Below the pieces are notes generated by a model. The model was not told the origin of the DNA. It was given only the letters and a program-made list of their open reading frames with translations, and made no database searches. Shown piece after piece: positions 37,571-47,289 of a stretch of 64,000 nt of DNA (within the stretch, counting starts at the first letter, position 1; each line of letters starts with the position of its first letter). Source of the DNA: Rhizobium sp. ACO-34A (GTDB lineage: Bacteria > Pseudomonadota > Alphaproteobacteria > Rhizobiales > Rhizobiaceae); NCBI GenBank assembly GCA_002600635.1, contig CP021371.1, positions 871,001 to 935,000 of the forward strand, given 5' to 3'. The translations under genes were made by a program, and so were the position numbers.

Positions 37571-38557
37571 ATGCCGCTGACGAGCGTGATCATACCCGCC
37601 TACAATGTGGCATCCGACCTCGGGAGCCTTCTGCCAAACATCCTCGCAAACACGCTGGTCCACGAGGTCATCATTGTCGATGATTGCTCGACCGACAATA
37701 CGGCACAGATGGCTGCGGGCTGGGCAGAGCGCAACGGCAAGGTCAGGCTTGTCTCGATGCCGGGCAATGGCGGGGCCGGGCGGGCGCGCAATGCCGGCAT
37801 GAGGGTAGCTTCCGGCCGCTATCTCTATTTCCTCGATGCCGACGACAGGCTTCTTCCCGGCGCGATCGACGCAGTGACGGCAAGCCTTGAGGAAACCGGT
37901 TGCGACGTGATGGTCTTCAAGTACCGTCAGGTGACGAAAGGCCACGGTATCGCGGCGCCGATGATACCCATAGACCAGAAGGCGTGGGCGGCGATATGCG
38001 GCAACGAAAGGCGCCGCGTCGTCACCTTGAACGAAGGGGCCCGTCTCCTCTTCACCGTGAATTTTCCCTGGAACAAGATCATCAGGAGGGACTTCTGCGA
38101 TGCGTCCGGCCTGTCGTTCTCGGAGACGCGGGTGCATAATGACGTCTATGCCCATTGGCACATCTATCTGAAGGCCAGAACGATCGGCCTGCTCAATCTT
38201 GAGCTGATCGATCATGTGACCACGCCGGAAAGCAACCAGCTCAGCAATCTTTTCTCGCGTCAGAGGTTCGACATCTTCAAGGCCGTGGACGCGGTCGAAA
38301 ATCTGTTTTCCTCCCTGCCGGCGTCGTATCGGCAACATTATGTCTGGTTCCTGGCCTTCAAGGTCGACATCTTCGGCTGGATCTATCCGCGGCTTTCCCC
38401 CGAGCTACGTGGGGAGTTTCGCGATCTGGTCGGCGAAAGCTTCCAGACTTTTACCGAGGCAGACTACTTCTCCGCCCACTCCATCGAACGCGAATGCGCA
38501 CTGACTTCGCTCTACCTGAAATTCGCACCCGATTTCGTGTTCGATTCAATCCGATAA
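37571..38557 (+). CDS. family 2 glycosyltransferase
   Basis: 328 aa from the ATG at 37571, with AAGGAAA just upstream; an in-frame GTG at 37556 overlaps that site and is unlikely. The GT-A motifs are TSVIIPAYNVASDLGSLLPN, IIVDDCSTDNTAQMA (residues about 34-48) and the metal-binding DADD at 89-92 (YLYFLDADDRLLPGAIDA). The region NFPWNKIIRRDF is typical of GT2 enzymes of capsule and LPS type. It is the second GT2 of the island. The acceptor is unknown. Confidence 0.9.
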   Translation: MPLTSVIIPAYNVASDLGSLLPNILANTLVHEVIIVDDCSTDNTAQMAAGWAERNGKVRLVSMPGNGGAGRARNAGMRVASGRYLYFLDADDRLLPGAIDAVTASLEETGCDVMVFKYRQVTKGHGIAAPMIPIDQKAWAAICGNERRRVVTLNEGARLLFTVNFPWNKIIRRDFCDASGLSFSETRVHNDVYAHWHIYLKARTIGLLNLELIDHVTTPESNQLSNLFSRQRFDIFKAVDAVENLFSSLPASYRQHYVWFLAFKVDIFGWIYPRLSPELRGEFRDLVGESFQTFTEADYFSAHSIERECALTSLYLKFAPDFVFDSIR

Positions 38558-38585
38558 CCGGCAACCACTCGGCAAGGAGCAGACA

Positions 38586-38774
38586 ATGAACGGTGGAACC
38601 GATATTTCGCGTGGAAACGAAGAGCTGGCGGCGATCTCCGCCAGCCTGCAGGTTCTTGCGGAACAACAGAGGCTGCAGCTCGAAATGTTTACCGAGATCG
38701 CAAAGCTGCTCAGCCATCTGACGATGACACAGCGCGACCAGCGTACCGGGTTTGAGGCCATAGCCCTGCGGTAG
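38586..38774 (+). CDS. small coiled-coil protein
   Basis: 62 aa, start preceded by AAGGAGCAGACA. It is 29 bp downstream of the GT2 gene and so likely co-transcribed. The sequence ISASLQVLAEQQRLQLEMFT followed by EIAKLLSHLTMTQRDQ aligns without gaps to the N-terminal coiled coil of the protein at 36656 (shared QQ-x-L-x-x-E and EI-x-K-x-L-x-HL). I do not know a function. Confidence 0.65.
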   Translation: MNGGTDISRGNEELAAISASLQVLAEQQRLQLEMFTEIAKLLSHLTMTQRDQRTGFEAIALR

Positions 38775-38950
38775 GAATATTGCGGAGATACCGGACCGGC
38801 AGGAAGCTCACTTGCGGTCCGCTCTTCGTGTTGAACGCCAGACAATATCGTCGGGCTCTTTCCGAAAAACCGTTCCCGGGCGTTGTCATAAAGATTGTGA
38901 AGCGACGTATCACCGAGGATGCGTCGCGGGAAATGACGCCGGATGACCGC

Positions 38951-40069
38951 TTACTTCACACCGACAATCTGCCGCATCGTATGGCCATAGACGCGGTGTA
39001 CTTCGGCTTGCTCGTAAATAGCGCCGCGAATGTCATAGGTGGCGCCGATCGGTCGCGTGTGAACCACGGCGGCCGCATCGATGATACCGATACGCGAACG
39101 CGGATAACCCAGGAGGGCAGGCCACAGGTGATCGAGCCCATAGCCGGAATCGACGTCGCGCATCGAACCCATGCAGATCCTGAGCGCCCGTAGCGAGAAG
39201 ATCGGACACATGATCTCGACGAAGGTCTCGTAGCGAACATCGCTACCGGCGCGCTGGATCGTCAGCGGATGATTCGGGTGGCTACCCGGCCCGTCCTTGA
39301 GCGATGGCTGGGCGAGATCCAGCCCGAACTTGTGGAAGATATGGAACATCCTGTTGATGTCCTGTCCGCTGGTCAGAAGATCGTCGTCGGGGAGCCAGAT
39401 GGCGTCGTATTGCCAGAGCGGGCTGCCTTCGTAGAAGAGGTTGTAGAGCAGCCGGAACTTCTTCGTTTGCGGAATATGCGCGAGATACTCGTGCGGCGTG
39501 GCGATCTGCGGCTGTTCGGCGCCATAGTAGCCGATGCACAGGTCCCAGTTCCGCGTGAGGCCGGTAACACCTTCCAGCCAATGCGGGTGAAGCGATTTGG
39601 CGCCGGCGGGAACAACCACGAGGTTCGGTCGTCGCGCACCGGTCTGAGGCTCCACCAGAAACCTTGCCTTGCGGTCCTGGCTCGCCGGCGTCGCAAACAT
39701 CGGATGAGCTGGATGCTCGACCGACTGGAGAATATAAATGGCCTCACGGCCATCTACCAAGCCGCGTCCGGCGAGCGTGACAATCTTGCCCCCCGCGACT
39801 CGGGCAACGTTGAAGACCACGGATGGCAGCCCGTTATCTGCGACGAGGCATAGCCGCCCGTTGACGATCTGCCAGGAATCGATCGAGGGAGATATGAAAT
39901 TGCCGATGAGCCCCTGCGGTGCAAGAACCATGAACCGGGTAAGCACCTGACCGTTCAGGTTGAAAAACCGCCAGAAAGTGCCTTCAAGGAGATCGGCGGA
40001 AATAGGTGGAGCTTCGGTCAGGTTCTGCAGGATTTCATCGACCTGGGGGCTCGGCTGCGTCATGTTCAT
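38951..40069 (-). CDS. DUF707-like protein
   Basis: 372 aa. The C-terminal 230 residues match the DUF707 pattern: NLVVVPAGAKSLHPHWL, DLCIGYYG, YDAIWLPDDDLL, then LDLAQPSLKDG, RYETFVEIMCPIFSLRALRI, GYGLDHLWPALLGYPRSRIG and DAAAVVHTRPIG. The family has a GT-A-like look (DDD motif) and is common in plants and rhizobia; its biochemical role is not established as far as I know. The N-terminal 110 residues (GTFWRFFNLNGQVLTRFMVL) form a separate beta-rich domain. It closes the sugar island, upstream of fliQ on the same strand. Confidence 0.8.
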   Translation of the reverse strand: MNMTQPSPQVDEILQNLTEAPPISADLLEGTFWRFFNLNGQVLTRFMVLAPQGLIGNFISPSIDSWQIVNGRLCLVADNGLPSVVFNVARVAGGKIVTLAGRGLVDGREAIYILQSVEHPAHPMFATPASQDRKARFLVEPQTGARRPNLVVVPAGAKSLHPHWLEGVTGLTRNWDLCIGYYGAEQPQIATPHEYLAHIPQTKKFRLLYNLFYEGSPLWQYDAIWLPDDDLLTSGQDINRMFHIFHKFGLDLAQPSLKDGPGSHPNHPLTIQRAGSDVRYETFVEIMCPIFSLRALRICMGSMRDVDSGYGLDHLWPALLGYPRSRIGIIDAAAVVHTRPIGATYDIRGAIYEQAEVHRVYGHTMRQIVGVK

Positions 40070-40309
40070 GATCGATGATCTCGCTCGTTTTCCGGCTATC
40101 TTGTTTCGCTCGCGGCCGTTCGGCTTTCGAAACCGTCGCGCCTGGCCGTCCGCATATGAGAGGATTTCCGGGAAATCTGCCCTATCGCGCGGACTGCAAC
40201 GACCGATACAGACCCCGTGTATCCGAGTTCAGACTATACCAAAGCAGCTTGCGCCAACCTTGATTGCTTCAACCTTCAGAAGGTCTGCGGATATCTCCGC
40301 TGCACTGGG

Positions 40310-40331
40310 AATCGGGTTCAAAAACCCGATT
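40310..40331 (-). terminator. hairpin at the 3' end of the flgE-fliQ block
   Basis: Perfect 9 bp stem AATCGGGTT / AACCCGATT with a 4-nt loop, overlapping the fliQ stop codon. There is no T-run on the minus strand, so it may be a stabilising hairpin instead of a true terminator. Confidence 0.5.
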
Positions 40332-40584
40332 GCACGCGGGAGAAGACGAGATTGGTAAAAAGCGAGATCTGTGCCCCGACGAAGGGAGCGGAGAGCGCAA
40401 TGGCGACCATCACTGCGATGATCTTGGGGACGAAGGTGAGCGTCATTTCCTGCACCTGGGTGAGTGCCTGGATAAGCGCGATCGTGACACCAACCACCAT
40501 GGCAGCGAGAACCGCCGGACCGGACGCGATAAGAACCGTCCAGATCGCGTTCCGCAGGATGTCGAGGGCGTCAGCTTCGTTCAT
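40318..40584 (-). CDS. fliQ: flagellar export gate protein FliQ
   Basis: 88 aa, normal FliQ length, with two membrane helices. Signatures are MNEADALDILRNAIWTVLIA, GPAVLAAMVVGVTIALIQAL and TQVQEMTLTFVPKIIAVMVA. It completes the FliPQR gate. It is the last gene of the minus-strand block flgE-flgK-flgL-flaF-flbT-flgD-fliQ, in the same order as in other rhizobia, but flhA does not follow it here. Confidence 0.97.
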   Translation of the reverse strand: MNEADALDILRNAIWTVLIASGPAVLAAMVVGVTIALIQALTQVQEMTLTFVPKIIAVMVAIALSAPFVGAQISLFTNLVFSRVQSGF

Positions 40585-40674
40585 GACGTACTTCTTTGTG
40601 CGCTAAAGCAAGAAAGACCGGCAGCACGGACCGCCGATCTTTCGAAATTACCATAACCGATTCTTGCGGCCGGA

Positions 40675-41103
40675 TTAAGAGGCCGGTTCGCCGACGATGA
40701 TACCATTTTCGATGGTGATCTCGTCGCCGTCGGTGGTTGTCGCAACCATGCCGTCGGACGTGACGGACACATAGGCGACAACACCCGTGGTCTTGCCATC
40801 CGCACTTTCGAGAGCCTTGCCGACATAGGAAGCGGCGTTGGACAGATTGCTCTGGCCGATAATGGTCTCGAGATTGGTGTTCGTCTTGATCGACTGCTCG
40901 ACCTGCGAGAAGGTCGCGAGCTGTGCGATCTGCTCGCTCGCGTCCATCGGGTCCGTCGGATCCTGGTTCTGCATCTGCGCGATCAGCAGCTGCAGGAAGC
41001 TATCGTAATCGAGCGAGGCAGAGGCTGCGTCGCTTGCTGCAGTGGAAGACGACGTCGACGTGGTCGATGTCGTGGAAGTGGTGGAACTGACTGCGGTCAC
41101 CAT
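40675..41103 (-). CDS. flgD: flagellar hook assembly (capping) protein FlgD
   Basis: 142 aa, the short rhizobial type. A Ser/Thr-rich N-terminus is followed by the FlgD signature [20 protein letters not shown] and [20 protein letters not shown], then [20 protein letters not shown]. The C-terminal Fn3/tudor domains of enteric FlgD are missing. It caps the growing hook. It overlaps flbT by 7 bp. Confidence 0.96.
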   Translation of the reverse strand: MVTAVSSTTSTTSTTSTSSSTAASDAASASLDYDSFLQLLIAQMQNQDPTDPMDASEQIAQLATFSQVEQSIKTNTNLETIIGQSNLSNAASYVGKALESADGKTTGVVAYVSVTSDGMVATTTDGDEITIENGIIVGEPAS

Positions 41104-41543
41104 GGTGCAATTTCCCTTCGAAGTTCCTTGACGACTGCGGGGGTGATTTCATTGCTGTTGAGAATGGCTTCCTCGGCGGGGTAAAGCCCGCGAATGGCCT
41201 TCAGCGCATCGAAAGTGCGGCCCGACGACACCTGGGCGTCGACGCGCTTCAGTTCGGCACGGATCTCCTCATTGCGGAAGCATGACAGCAGCATCGTGAT
41301 CGACTTGCGGAACAACGCAAGCGACTGTTCCTTGCCTTCCGGATTGATGAGGATCATTTGCGCGATGAAGTATAGCTGGCGCAGGGGCGTCGTCGTATCC
41401 TCGGGCTGAAGAACATGGTTCTCCAGGAGGAACGTGACGTCGTTCAGAAATTCAATGGATACCTTGCGATCAACCCGCAGGACGGCACCGTTTACGAAGA
41501 TCTTTTCGCCCGATTTCAGAGAGAGGCGGAGAGTGCTTTTCAT
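41097..41543 (-). CDS. flbT: flagellin synthesis regulator FlbT
   Basis: 148 aa, full length for FlbT. The sequence begins [20 protein letters not shown], followed by [20 protein letters not shown] and the [17 protein letters not shown] region, all typical. In alphaproteobacteria FlbT acts post-transcriptionally on flagellin mRNA leaders; the conserved leaders at 14301-14342 and 15500-15543 are candidate targets here. It overlaps flaF by 4 bp and flgD by 7 bp. Confidence 0.96.
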   Translation of the reverse strand: MKSTLRLSLKSGEKIFVNGAVLRVDRKVSIEFLNDVTFLLENHVLQPEDTTTPLRQLYFIAQMILINPEGKEQSLALFRKSITMLLSCFRNEEIRAELKRVDAQVSSGRTFDALKAIRGLYPAEEAILNSNEITPAVVKELRREIAPW

Positions 41544-41887
41544 TTTAATCCATCCCGGATGATGGTTGTCACGTCAATGATGGCCTGGTAATTCTGCGAC
41601 TTGCGCTTGCGTATCTGCTCGCACTCTTTGAGAATCCAGATTGCTATCGAGATTAAGTTTGCTCTTAGTTCAACGCTGAGTTCGTTCTCGGGCTGTTTAA
41701 GATCCTCTATGAACCGCAACCATACACGTCGCGTGTAATAGACTGCCTCGATTGCTTCCTTACCGTACCGTTCAGTTTCCTTCGCCGCTGTGAGATATTC
41801 GATCGACCGCGTTAAAACCTGGCGTTCCCTTTCTCTGGCGAGGGTAAGATCATCTTCCATGATCTCCGCATATGAAAACTGGAACAT
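41540..41887 (-). CDS. flaF: flagellar biosynthesis regulator FlaF
   Basis: 115 aa. The conserved FlaF features are [40 protein letters not shown] and [20 protein letters not shown]. FlaF works opposite to FlbT in controlling flagellin production and secretion in related bacteria. It lies 51 bp after flgL and overlaps flbT by 4 bp. In Sinorhizobium Rem activates the flaF promoter. Confidence 0.95.
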   Translation of the reverse strand: MFQFSYAEIMEDDLTLARERERQVLTRSIEYLTAAKETERYGKEAIEAVYYTRRVWLRFIEDLKQPENELSVELRANLISIAIWILKECEQIRKRKSQNYQAIIDVTTIIRDGLK

Positions 41888-41938
41888 CTACTTTTCCTTC
41901 ATGGTTTTACATTCCGTCGCTCATCAACGTCGATGCAG

Positions 41939-42967
41939 TCAGAGATAGTTTACAAGACTGAGGTTCAGTATCTTGGAAGTAATCGTGTAAGAGGTTTCGA
42001 TCTGTGTCAGCAGTGTCGTCAGCCGCACCGATGCTTCCTCGGTATCCACGCCGATCAACCCGGTAAGCTGGGTATCGATGATCGACTTCTGATCACCCAT
42101 GTAAGTATTGGCCTTCTCCACGCGTTCCTGCGAAAGACCGAGCAGGGACCGCTGGCCGTCCAGCCCGGTGATCGCGGAGCCGGCATAATTGGTAGCCTGC
42201 GCATTCACGACACTCAGGGCACTGGCGTTCAGGCCCGAATTCACGAGCTGCGACGATACCACCGCTGCAAGCACAAGGCTCTTGAAACCGTTTGTATTGG
42301 CGCTTGTCGATGTCGATACAGTTTCCGATGTGCTAATACGCGTCGACATCGTGGTGTCGGATGCGTTAGTCCAGGACGACCAATTGAAGCCGGTTTCGTA
42401 GTCCGACAGAAACTGCTGCATCTGCGTTTCAGTGATATCGGCGTTCGACGTGATGCCGTTCGCCGTCTTGAAGGTTGCGAACGCCGCGTTGAAATCCGCC
42501 GTCACGTCGGTGACAAAGCTGTCGTCCAGCGTTTGAACGTCCGTGCTGATACCGGAGAACAGGTATTCGCCGTTCACGGCCGAGTTCGTGTAGCTGACAA
42601 AGTTCTCCAGCGTTGCCATCGCGGTATCCACAGCGACCTGGAGACTGCTCGAGTCGGAGTTGCCGCTGAGTGCGATGATGGAGTCCAGCAGGGACTGCGA
42701 ACTGTCCGACATGTTGGACAGAGCAAGCTGCGAGGATTCCATACGCTGTTCGGCCAGCGCGTTTGCGTTGATGATCGACTGCAGACGGCTGCTTTCGCGG
42801 GAATAGTCGAGGCTCGTCGAGGTGCGCGTGCCGAGTTCGATCCCGACATCGGCGTAAGTGCCGGTCACCGATTCCACTTCGAGCTTGGAGACTTCCGCCA
42901 TCGAATTGGAGACGGTGAGCTGCATGGCCTTGCTGATGGCCAGCGAGGAAATGTTTGTCGTCTTCAT
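41939..42967 (-). CDS. flgL: flagellar hook-filament junction protein FlgL
   Basis: 342 aa. A flagellin-like N-terminus (MKTTNISSLAISKAMQLTVS, then DYSRESSRLQSIINANALAE) and C-terminus (EEASVRLTTLLTQIETSYTI) flank a variable middle. The central ENFVSYTNSAVNGEYLFSGI is the FlgL hallmark. Exported junction protein, following FlgK by 2 bp in the same operon. Confidence 0.94.
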   Translation of the reverse strand: MKTTNISSLAISKAMQLTVSNSMAEVSKLEVESVTGTYADVGIELGTRTSTSLDYSRESSRLQSIINANALAEQRMESSQLALSNMSDSSQSLLDSIIALSGNSDSSSLQVAVDTAMATLENFVSYTNSAVNGEYLFSGISTDVQTLDDSFVTDVTADFNAAFATFKTANGITSNADITETQMQQFLSDYETGFNWSSWTNASDTTMSTRISTSETVSTSTSANTNGFKSLVLAAVVSSQLVNSGLNASALSVVNAQATNYAGSAITGLDGQRSLLGLSQERVEKANTYMGDQKSIIDTQLTGLIGVDTEEASVRLTTLLTQIETSYTITSKILNLSLVNYL

Positions 42968-42969
42968 GG

Positions 42970-44412
42970 TTAGCTCGCGGCCTCCATCAGGCTAGCCAGC
43001 ATCTCATCGATCGTCGAAAGCAGCTTGGAAGCCGCCTTGTAGGACTGTTCGATATCGAGCAGCAGGATGAGTTCTTCGTCGAGATTGACGCCGGTGGTAT
43101 TGGAATAGGCTTCCTCGGACCGGTTCAGCATGGCCGAGGTGTTTTCCGCTGCCGTCGTTGCGTCGCTGCGATATTCCTCGACCCAGCCGACGGAGTCGGT
43201 GGCGTAATCCAGCAGCGTTGCCTTGGTCGAAATGTTGGCATCGGCATCGAACGTCATCTGCGTTTCGAAACCGGCGACATATTTGTAGAGCAGATCCGAG
43301 AAGCCGGCAGCGCTTTCCGTGTTCTGATCGACGCCGGCGATATCGCCGTCACGTAGCGAGCTCGGATCGGACTGGGCCGTCGAAGAAACCGTGATCAGGC
43401 CGGCCAAGCCAGGGATGACATCAGCGGTCTCGAAATCGACCACCGAGGCATCGACGGTGGTGAAGAGGCCTGCAACAGCGGCGTTGCCCGTGTCCACCTC
43501 GGAAAAGAGCAGTATCGTGCTGCGAGCGATTTCATCGAGCTGGTTCTGGTAGCCGGGATAGACTTCGTCACGCAACTGTACCAACGCCTGGAGCGATCCC
43601 ATGGCGGAGGTGCTGCTGCCCTGGCCCGCAGGAAGCGCGACGCCATCAATATAGACGGCATTGCCGACCGTGTTGGCATCATAGGCCGTCGTCGCCTCAA
43701 AGGATACCTTCCGGGGGACGGTTTCAAACAGGGTCACACCGGTTGTGGTGTAGATCGCAATGTCGTTGTTTTCACGCACCGTCGTCGAGATGCCGATGAT
43801 CTGCGAGATCTGCTTGAGCAGGCTCTCGCGGGTGTCAAGAGCATTGTTTGCGTCGGTGCCACTGGCCGTCGCCGTCTTGACCTCGTTGTTGACCTTCTCG
43901 AAGTCGGTCAACAGCTGATTGAGCTTGTCGACCGTGGTCGCAATCTCGCCGTCAGTATCGGCACGCAATTCCTGGACAGACCCGGTCTGCTGGTTCAGCG
44001 AGGTGGCCACGTCATTGGCGGCCGCGACAGCGGCAGCGGCCAGCGTGGAATCGCTCGGCGAGGCCGCGTAGGTCTGCAAGGCCTCACGCAAGGCGGAGAG
44101 AGATTCGGACGGGGTAGCCGAATACTCGTTGCCGCCCATGACCGAGTTCAGGGTTTCGAGTCCGGCCAGCAGGCTTTGCTGGCCGGCGTCGTCGGAGATG
44201 GATTGCAGCACCTGCTTCAGCAGTGCTGCATCTTCCGTGCGTTCCACCTTGACCGTTGTGGCACCCGAATAGGCATTCGTGGTGGTCACCGCAGTGCGTC
44301 GATTATAGTCGCTTGTCGTAGCACTAGAAATATTCGTCGACACGACCGAGGTCTGGGTCGATGTATTGCTGAAAATTGACTTTGTTGTATTCAACGCAGA
44401 AGCGAGTGACAT
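42970..44412 (-). CDS. flgK: flagellar hook-associated protein FlgK
   Basis: 480 aa. The N-terminus MSLASALNTTKSIFSNTSTQ and the following NISSATTSDYNRR show the axial-protein motif. The coiled-coil regions DVATSLNQQTGSVQELRADT and GVNLDEELILLLDIEQSYKA at the C-terminus are the FlgK ending. It joins hook and filament with FlgL. It lies 19 bp downstream of flgE. Confidence 0.96.
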   Translation of the reverse strand: MSLASALNTTKSIFSNTSTQTSVVSTNISSATTSDYNRRTAVTTTNAYSGATTVKVERTEDAALLKQVLQSISDDAGQQSLLAGLETLNSVMGGNEYSATPSESLSALREALQTYAASPSDSTLAAAAVAAANDVATSLNQQTGSVQELRADTDGEIATTVDKLNQLLTDFEKVNNEVKTATASGTDANNALDTRESLLKQISQIIGISTTVRENNDIAIYTTTGVTLFETVPRKVSFEATTAYDANTVGNAVYIDGVALPAGQGSSTSAMGSLQALVQLRDEVYPGYQNQLDEIARSTILLFSEVDTGNAAVAGLFTTVDASVVDFETADVIPGLAGLITVSSTAQSDPSSLRDGDIAGVDQNTESAAGFSDLLYKYVAGFETQMTFDADANISTKATLLDYATDSVGWVEEYRSDATTAAENTSAMLNRSEEAYSNTTGVNLDEELILLLDIEQSYKAASKLLSTIDEMLASLMEAAS

Positions 44413-44431
44413 TCACGATCTCCCGAAAGGA

Positions 44432-45715
44432 TTACCGGACCAGATTGATGAGAACGTCCATCAGGTCGGAACCGGTCTGGAATACCTTGGAGTTTGCAGT
44501 GTAGCTGCGCTGCGCCTCGATCATTTCGGTCAATTCCGAAGCAAGGTCGACGTTCGAGGTTTCGAGCGCGCCAGCGATGATTTCGCCAAAGCCGGGCGAA
44601 CCGGCGAAGCCGACGGTGACGACGCCCGAGGTTGCGCTGGTGCGGTAGACGTTGCCGGAATAGAGCGTCAGGTTATCGGGGCTTTCCACGGTCGCCAGGG
44701 CGATCTGGTAGAGAGCCTTCGGATCGCTCTTGGCATAGGTGGCGTAGACCGTGCCGTCCGAATCCACTTCGATGCCGAGCATGGCCTCCGCCGCGCTGCC
44801 GTTGGCGCTGCCATCGTCGATGGCCGAATCCGCCGCAAGCTGGGTCATGCCCGCCATGTCGAAGGTGATGCCATTCACGTCGATGGTGAAGTCGGTGGCG
44901 CTGCCGGTCGTGCTGGGGGAAACCGTGGCCAGTTTGCCCTTCGAGTCGAACGTCAGATCGGCGGTCGTGATCGGACCGGAGGAATAGGGGAAGCTACCGC
45001 CGCCGGAGGTGTTGGCATCCGCGGCATTGTACACCGCGACTTCCCAGGTGCCGTCGAGCGTCTTGGTATAGTAGAAATCGTAGGTGATCGACGCACCGAC
45101 GGCATCATAGGTGGTGACCGAGGTCTTCAGGATGCTGTCGGAGTCAACCACGATGGCGGAGTTGTTGTCGCTCGCGTAGGAGCCCACAGCCACGATGTCG
45201 GCGGAATAGTTGAGGTTGCCGGTCAGGGAGCCGGTGGTGGTGGCGACCGCCGTCAGGCCGGTATTGGAGACTGTGATCGGCGTCAGGCCGTCATAGGAGT
45301 TGACGACCGTGGTCGGCGTGCCGCCGCTGGCCGAATAGCCGAGGAGGAGGTAGCCGGCGTCGTTGACGAGCTGGCCATCTTCATTGAGCGTGAAGGAGCC
45401 GGCGCGCGTCAGGAAGATGTTGCCGGCGGTGTCCTGCACGATAAAGAAGCCGTCGCCCTGGATGGCGAGGTCTGTGCCAGAGGTGGTGTATTCCAGCGCG
45501 CCCTGCTCGGATACGGAATAGGAGACGTTTGTCTCGACGCCGCCGGAGTTGTAGTTGCCCGAGGTCGAGGGCAGAACCAGCGATGAAAAGGACGTGGAGG
45601 CCTTCTTGTATGCCGTGGTGCTGGAATTCGCGATGTTGTCGCCGACCGTGCCCAGGCGATTCGCTTGCGCGTTCATGCCGGACACTGCCGTCTTCATGGT
45701 TCCAAAAAGGCTCAT
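44432..45715 (-). CDS. flgE: flagellar hook protein FlgE
   Basis: 427 aa from the ATG at 45715 (GAGG upstream); the in-frame GTG at 45832 adds a sequence unlike FlgE. Hook motifs: MSLFGTMKTAVSGMNAQANR followed by DNIANSSTTAYKKASTSF at the start, and VDLASELTEMIEAQRSYTAN at the end. The middle is Gly/Ser/Thr-rich with repeats typical of rhizobial hooks. It is the first gene of the hook-filament junction block and follows rem copy B by 233 bp, the canonical rem-flgE adjacency. Confidence 0.97.
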   Translation of the reverse strand: MSLFGTMKTAVSGMNAQANRLGTVGDNIANSSTTAYKKASTSFSSLVLPSTSGNYNSGGVETNVSYSVSEQGALEYTTSGTDLAIQGDGFFIVQDTAGNIFLTRAGSFTLNEDGQLVNDAGYLLLGYSASGGTPTTVVNSYDGLTPITVSNTGLTAVATTTGSLTGNLNYSADIVAVGSYASDNNSAIVVDSDSILKTSVTTYDAVGASITYDFYYTKTLDGTWEVAVYNAADANTSGGGSFPYSSGPITTADLTFDSKGKLATVSPSTTGSATDFTIDVNGITFDMAGMTQLAADSAIDDGSANGSAAEAMLGIEVDSDGTVYATYAKSDPKALYQIALATVESPDNLTLYSGNVYRTSATSGVVTVGFAGSPGFGEIIAGALETSNVDLASELTEMIEAQRSYTANSKVFQTGSDLMDVLINLVR

Positions 45716-45948
45716 TTCGAATCCTCGCTTTAGTGATTGCCTCACGTTAGGTATCGTTCCTTGCGTGAAGCTGTCTGAAATACAGGGTTGAAAAAGCTTG
45801 GATCGGTCAGCCGCATCATGACCGGATTCCACATGCGATCCGGGCCCCGATCGGGACCCGGAACTTCGCTTTACAGAACTGAAACGCTGATGTTTTTTCG
45901 ACCCTGGCCGGTCGGAGCGGGCGGATCATCCACCCGCGGGAAGTGATG
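45716..45948 (-). promoter_or_regulatory. rem copy B - flgE intergenic region
   Basis: 233 bp. A near-perfect 10 bp palindrome TCCGGGCCCC / GGGACCCGGA lies at about 45840-45863. The flgE promoter probably lies here. The region has no similarity to the sequence after rem copy A. Confidence 0.45.
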
Positions 45949-46620
45949 TCACTTCCAGTCGATGCAGTATCCGAGGAAGCGCTTGGAATCGACGGGATCG
46001 AAACCGAGCTTCTTGCGCAGTTTCTTTCTGAGCTTGGAAATGTGGCTTTCGACGACGTTTTCTTCGACGTCCTCGTCGAAGATGCCGTAGATGGCGGAGA
46101 AGATCTGGGACTTGGACACGCGGCGACCGCGGTTTGCAATCAGGTATTCGAGAATGCGGCGCTCACGGCGGGGAAGCGCGAAGACCTCGCCCTGGATCTC
46201 GGGATCGCGGCCGTCGGAAAAGACGCGGATCGGTCCGATGTCGGTGAAGGAGGAGATGGCGGTGAGACGCCGGCGGATGGCCGCGGCACGCGCCAGGATC
46301 TCGCGGGGATGAACCGGCTTCCGGACGACATCGTCGACGCCGCTGTCGAAGAGGGCGAGCGTGGTTTCCAGCGAAGGCTGGTCGGAGACCGCAATCACGG
46401 GAGCGCGCGAACGATCGCGGATGGCTCTCGGCAGGGCGAAGCTGTCGTCGCTCTGGCCGATGAGGAAAGCCTCGATGGCCGCGATGTCGGCGTCGGCCGC
46501 CGTATTGACCCATTCGCCGAATTCGACAGGGTCGAACCCGGTCGATGGAATGCCTTCTCTTCCGAACAGGGAGGTGTATCCCTCCGTCACGAGCTCTCGC
46601 TCGTCAACTACTACGATCAT
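45949..46620 (-). CDS. rem: motility transcriptional activator Rem (copy B)
   Basis: 223 aa, identical in sequence to copy A at 23425, with only silent base changes. The stop codon is TGA here and TAA in copy A because the duplicated block ends one base into the stop. The receiver-like and OmpR winged-helix domains are as described for copy A. The promoter with its TTAA-N7-TTAA site is also duplicated. This copy stands directly upstream of flgE, the usual downstream partner, so it is likely functional. Having two identical copies doubles gene dosage of a motility activator. Confidence 0.95.
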   Translation of the reverse strand: MIVVVDERELVTEGYTSLFGREGIPSTGFDPVEFGEWVNTAADADIAAIEAFLIGQSDDSFALPRAIRDRSRAPVIAVSDQPSLETTLALFDSGVDDVVRKPVHPREILARAAAIRRRLTAISSFTDIGPIRVFSDGRDPEIQGEVFALPRRERRILEYLIANRGRRVSKSQIFSAIYGIFDEDVEENVVESHISKLRKKLRKKLGFDPVDSKRFLGYCIDWK

Positions 46621-46712
46621 TCGTCCGCCTCCGAATCAGTGTAGTGCCTCGATTGCACAAGGAGTACGAATCGGGGGAATCGGAGACAATGGTGGAAAGT
46701 TGCGGGGATTAA

Positions 46713-46727
46713 TTAATAATTGATTAA
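46713..46727. promoter_or_regulatory. CtrA-type site in rem promoter (copy B)
   Basis: TTAATAATTGATTAA, a TTAA-N7-TTAA site identical (on the other strand) to 23318-23332, retained despite several base changes next to it. Confidence 0.55.
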
Positions 46728-46891
46728 CCATAGTGTCCCGATTTGCACTAGATTTAGTGGGTTATGGTTAACTGTGGCACAATTTTCCCTGGGGAAAACA
46801 TTAAATGAGGCAAATGAGATATTGATCGGTGTCGATGGCCCCATTCCTGCCGGAATCATCGGATCGCGGGGATGAGGGCGGTCAATTCGTC

Positions 46892-46977
46892 TCAGGGTTG
46901 CGCATTCCGGCAGAACGACGACGCAGCCGGCGTCCACTTCCCGTATCCCGTCGCAACAAGATTGGCGATCACGCGGC
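46892..46977 (-). pseudogene. 3' fragment of the flagellar lytic transglycosylase gene
   Basis: The last 28 codons (RVIANLVATGYGKWTPAASS onward) and stop codon of the gene at 22566, without its signal peptide or catalytic Glu. It is a by-product of the rem duplication and cannot encode an active enzyme. Confidence 0.92.
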
Positions 46978-47289
46978 TGCTTGGCCGGTGGGCTGACGCT
47001 TGCGTCGGCGGCCGAGGGGACGCACGGAGGCTGCGGCATTGCTTCCGACGGGCTGCCGATAGGCCCGCGACGCGCGTCCTCAATGAATGGTTAATCCGGC
47101 CTCCCGAATCTTAATGGTAAGTTTAAACTGACTTTCAGTCCCGCCTGTTAAGACTGCCCCATCGTTTCTCGTATCGCGTGGCGTCATGGGGTCCCTAATG
47201 TTCATCCGATCTTTGCCGGGCTTTGCTCCGCTTCCGGCTGCCTGTTTGGAGGAGGGTACTTCCTGCGCCATTACAGGAAGGAGGATGGA
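46978..47289 (+). promoter_or_regulatory. upstream region of the WecG-type gene
   Basis: 312 bp of unique sequence to the right of the duplication boundary. It contains GGTTAATCC and CTTAATGG stretches and ends with a very strong ribosome binding site (AGGAAGGAGG) before 47290. No gene is supported here. Confidence 0.45.

Larger units (their letters stand above)
45951..46977 (-). repeat. inverted duplication carrying rem, copy B
   Basis: Reverse complement of 23068-24094 without indels that I can find. The right boundary lies inside the transglycosylase gene remnant and the left boundary at the first base of the rem stop codon. No insertion sequence or attachment site is visible at either edge. 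Confidence 0.95.

Noticed and set aside
45716..45832. extended FlgE start at a GTG
   Set aside because: FlgE begins MSLFGTMKTAV at 45715 as in the family; the extension is not hook-like.
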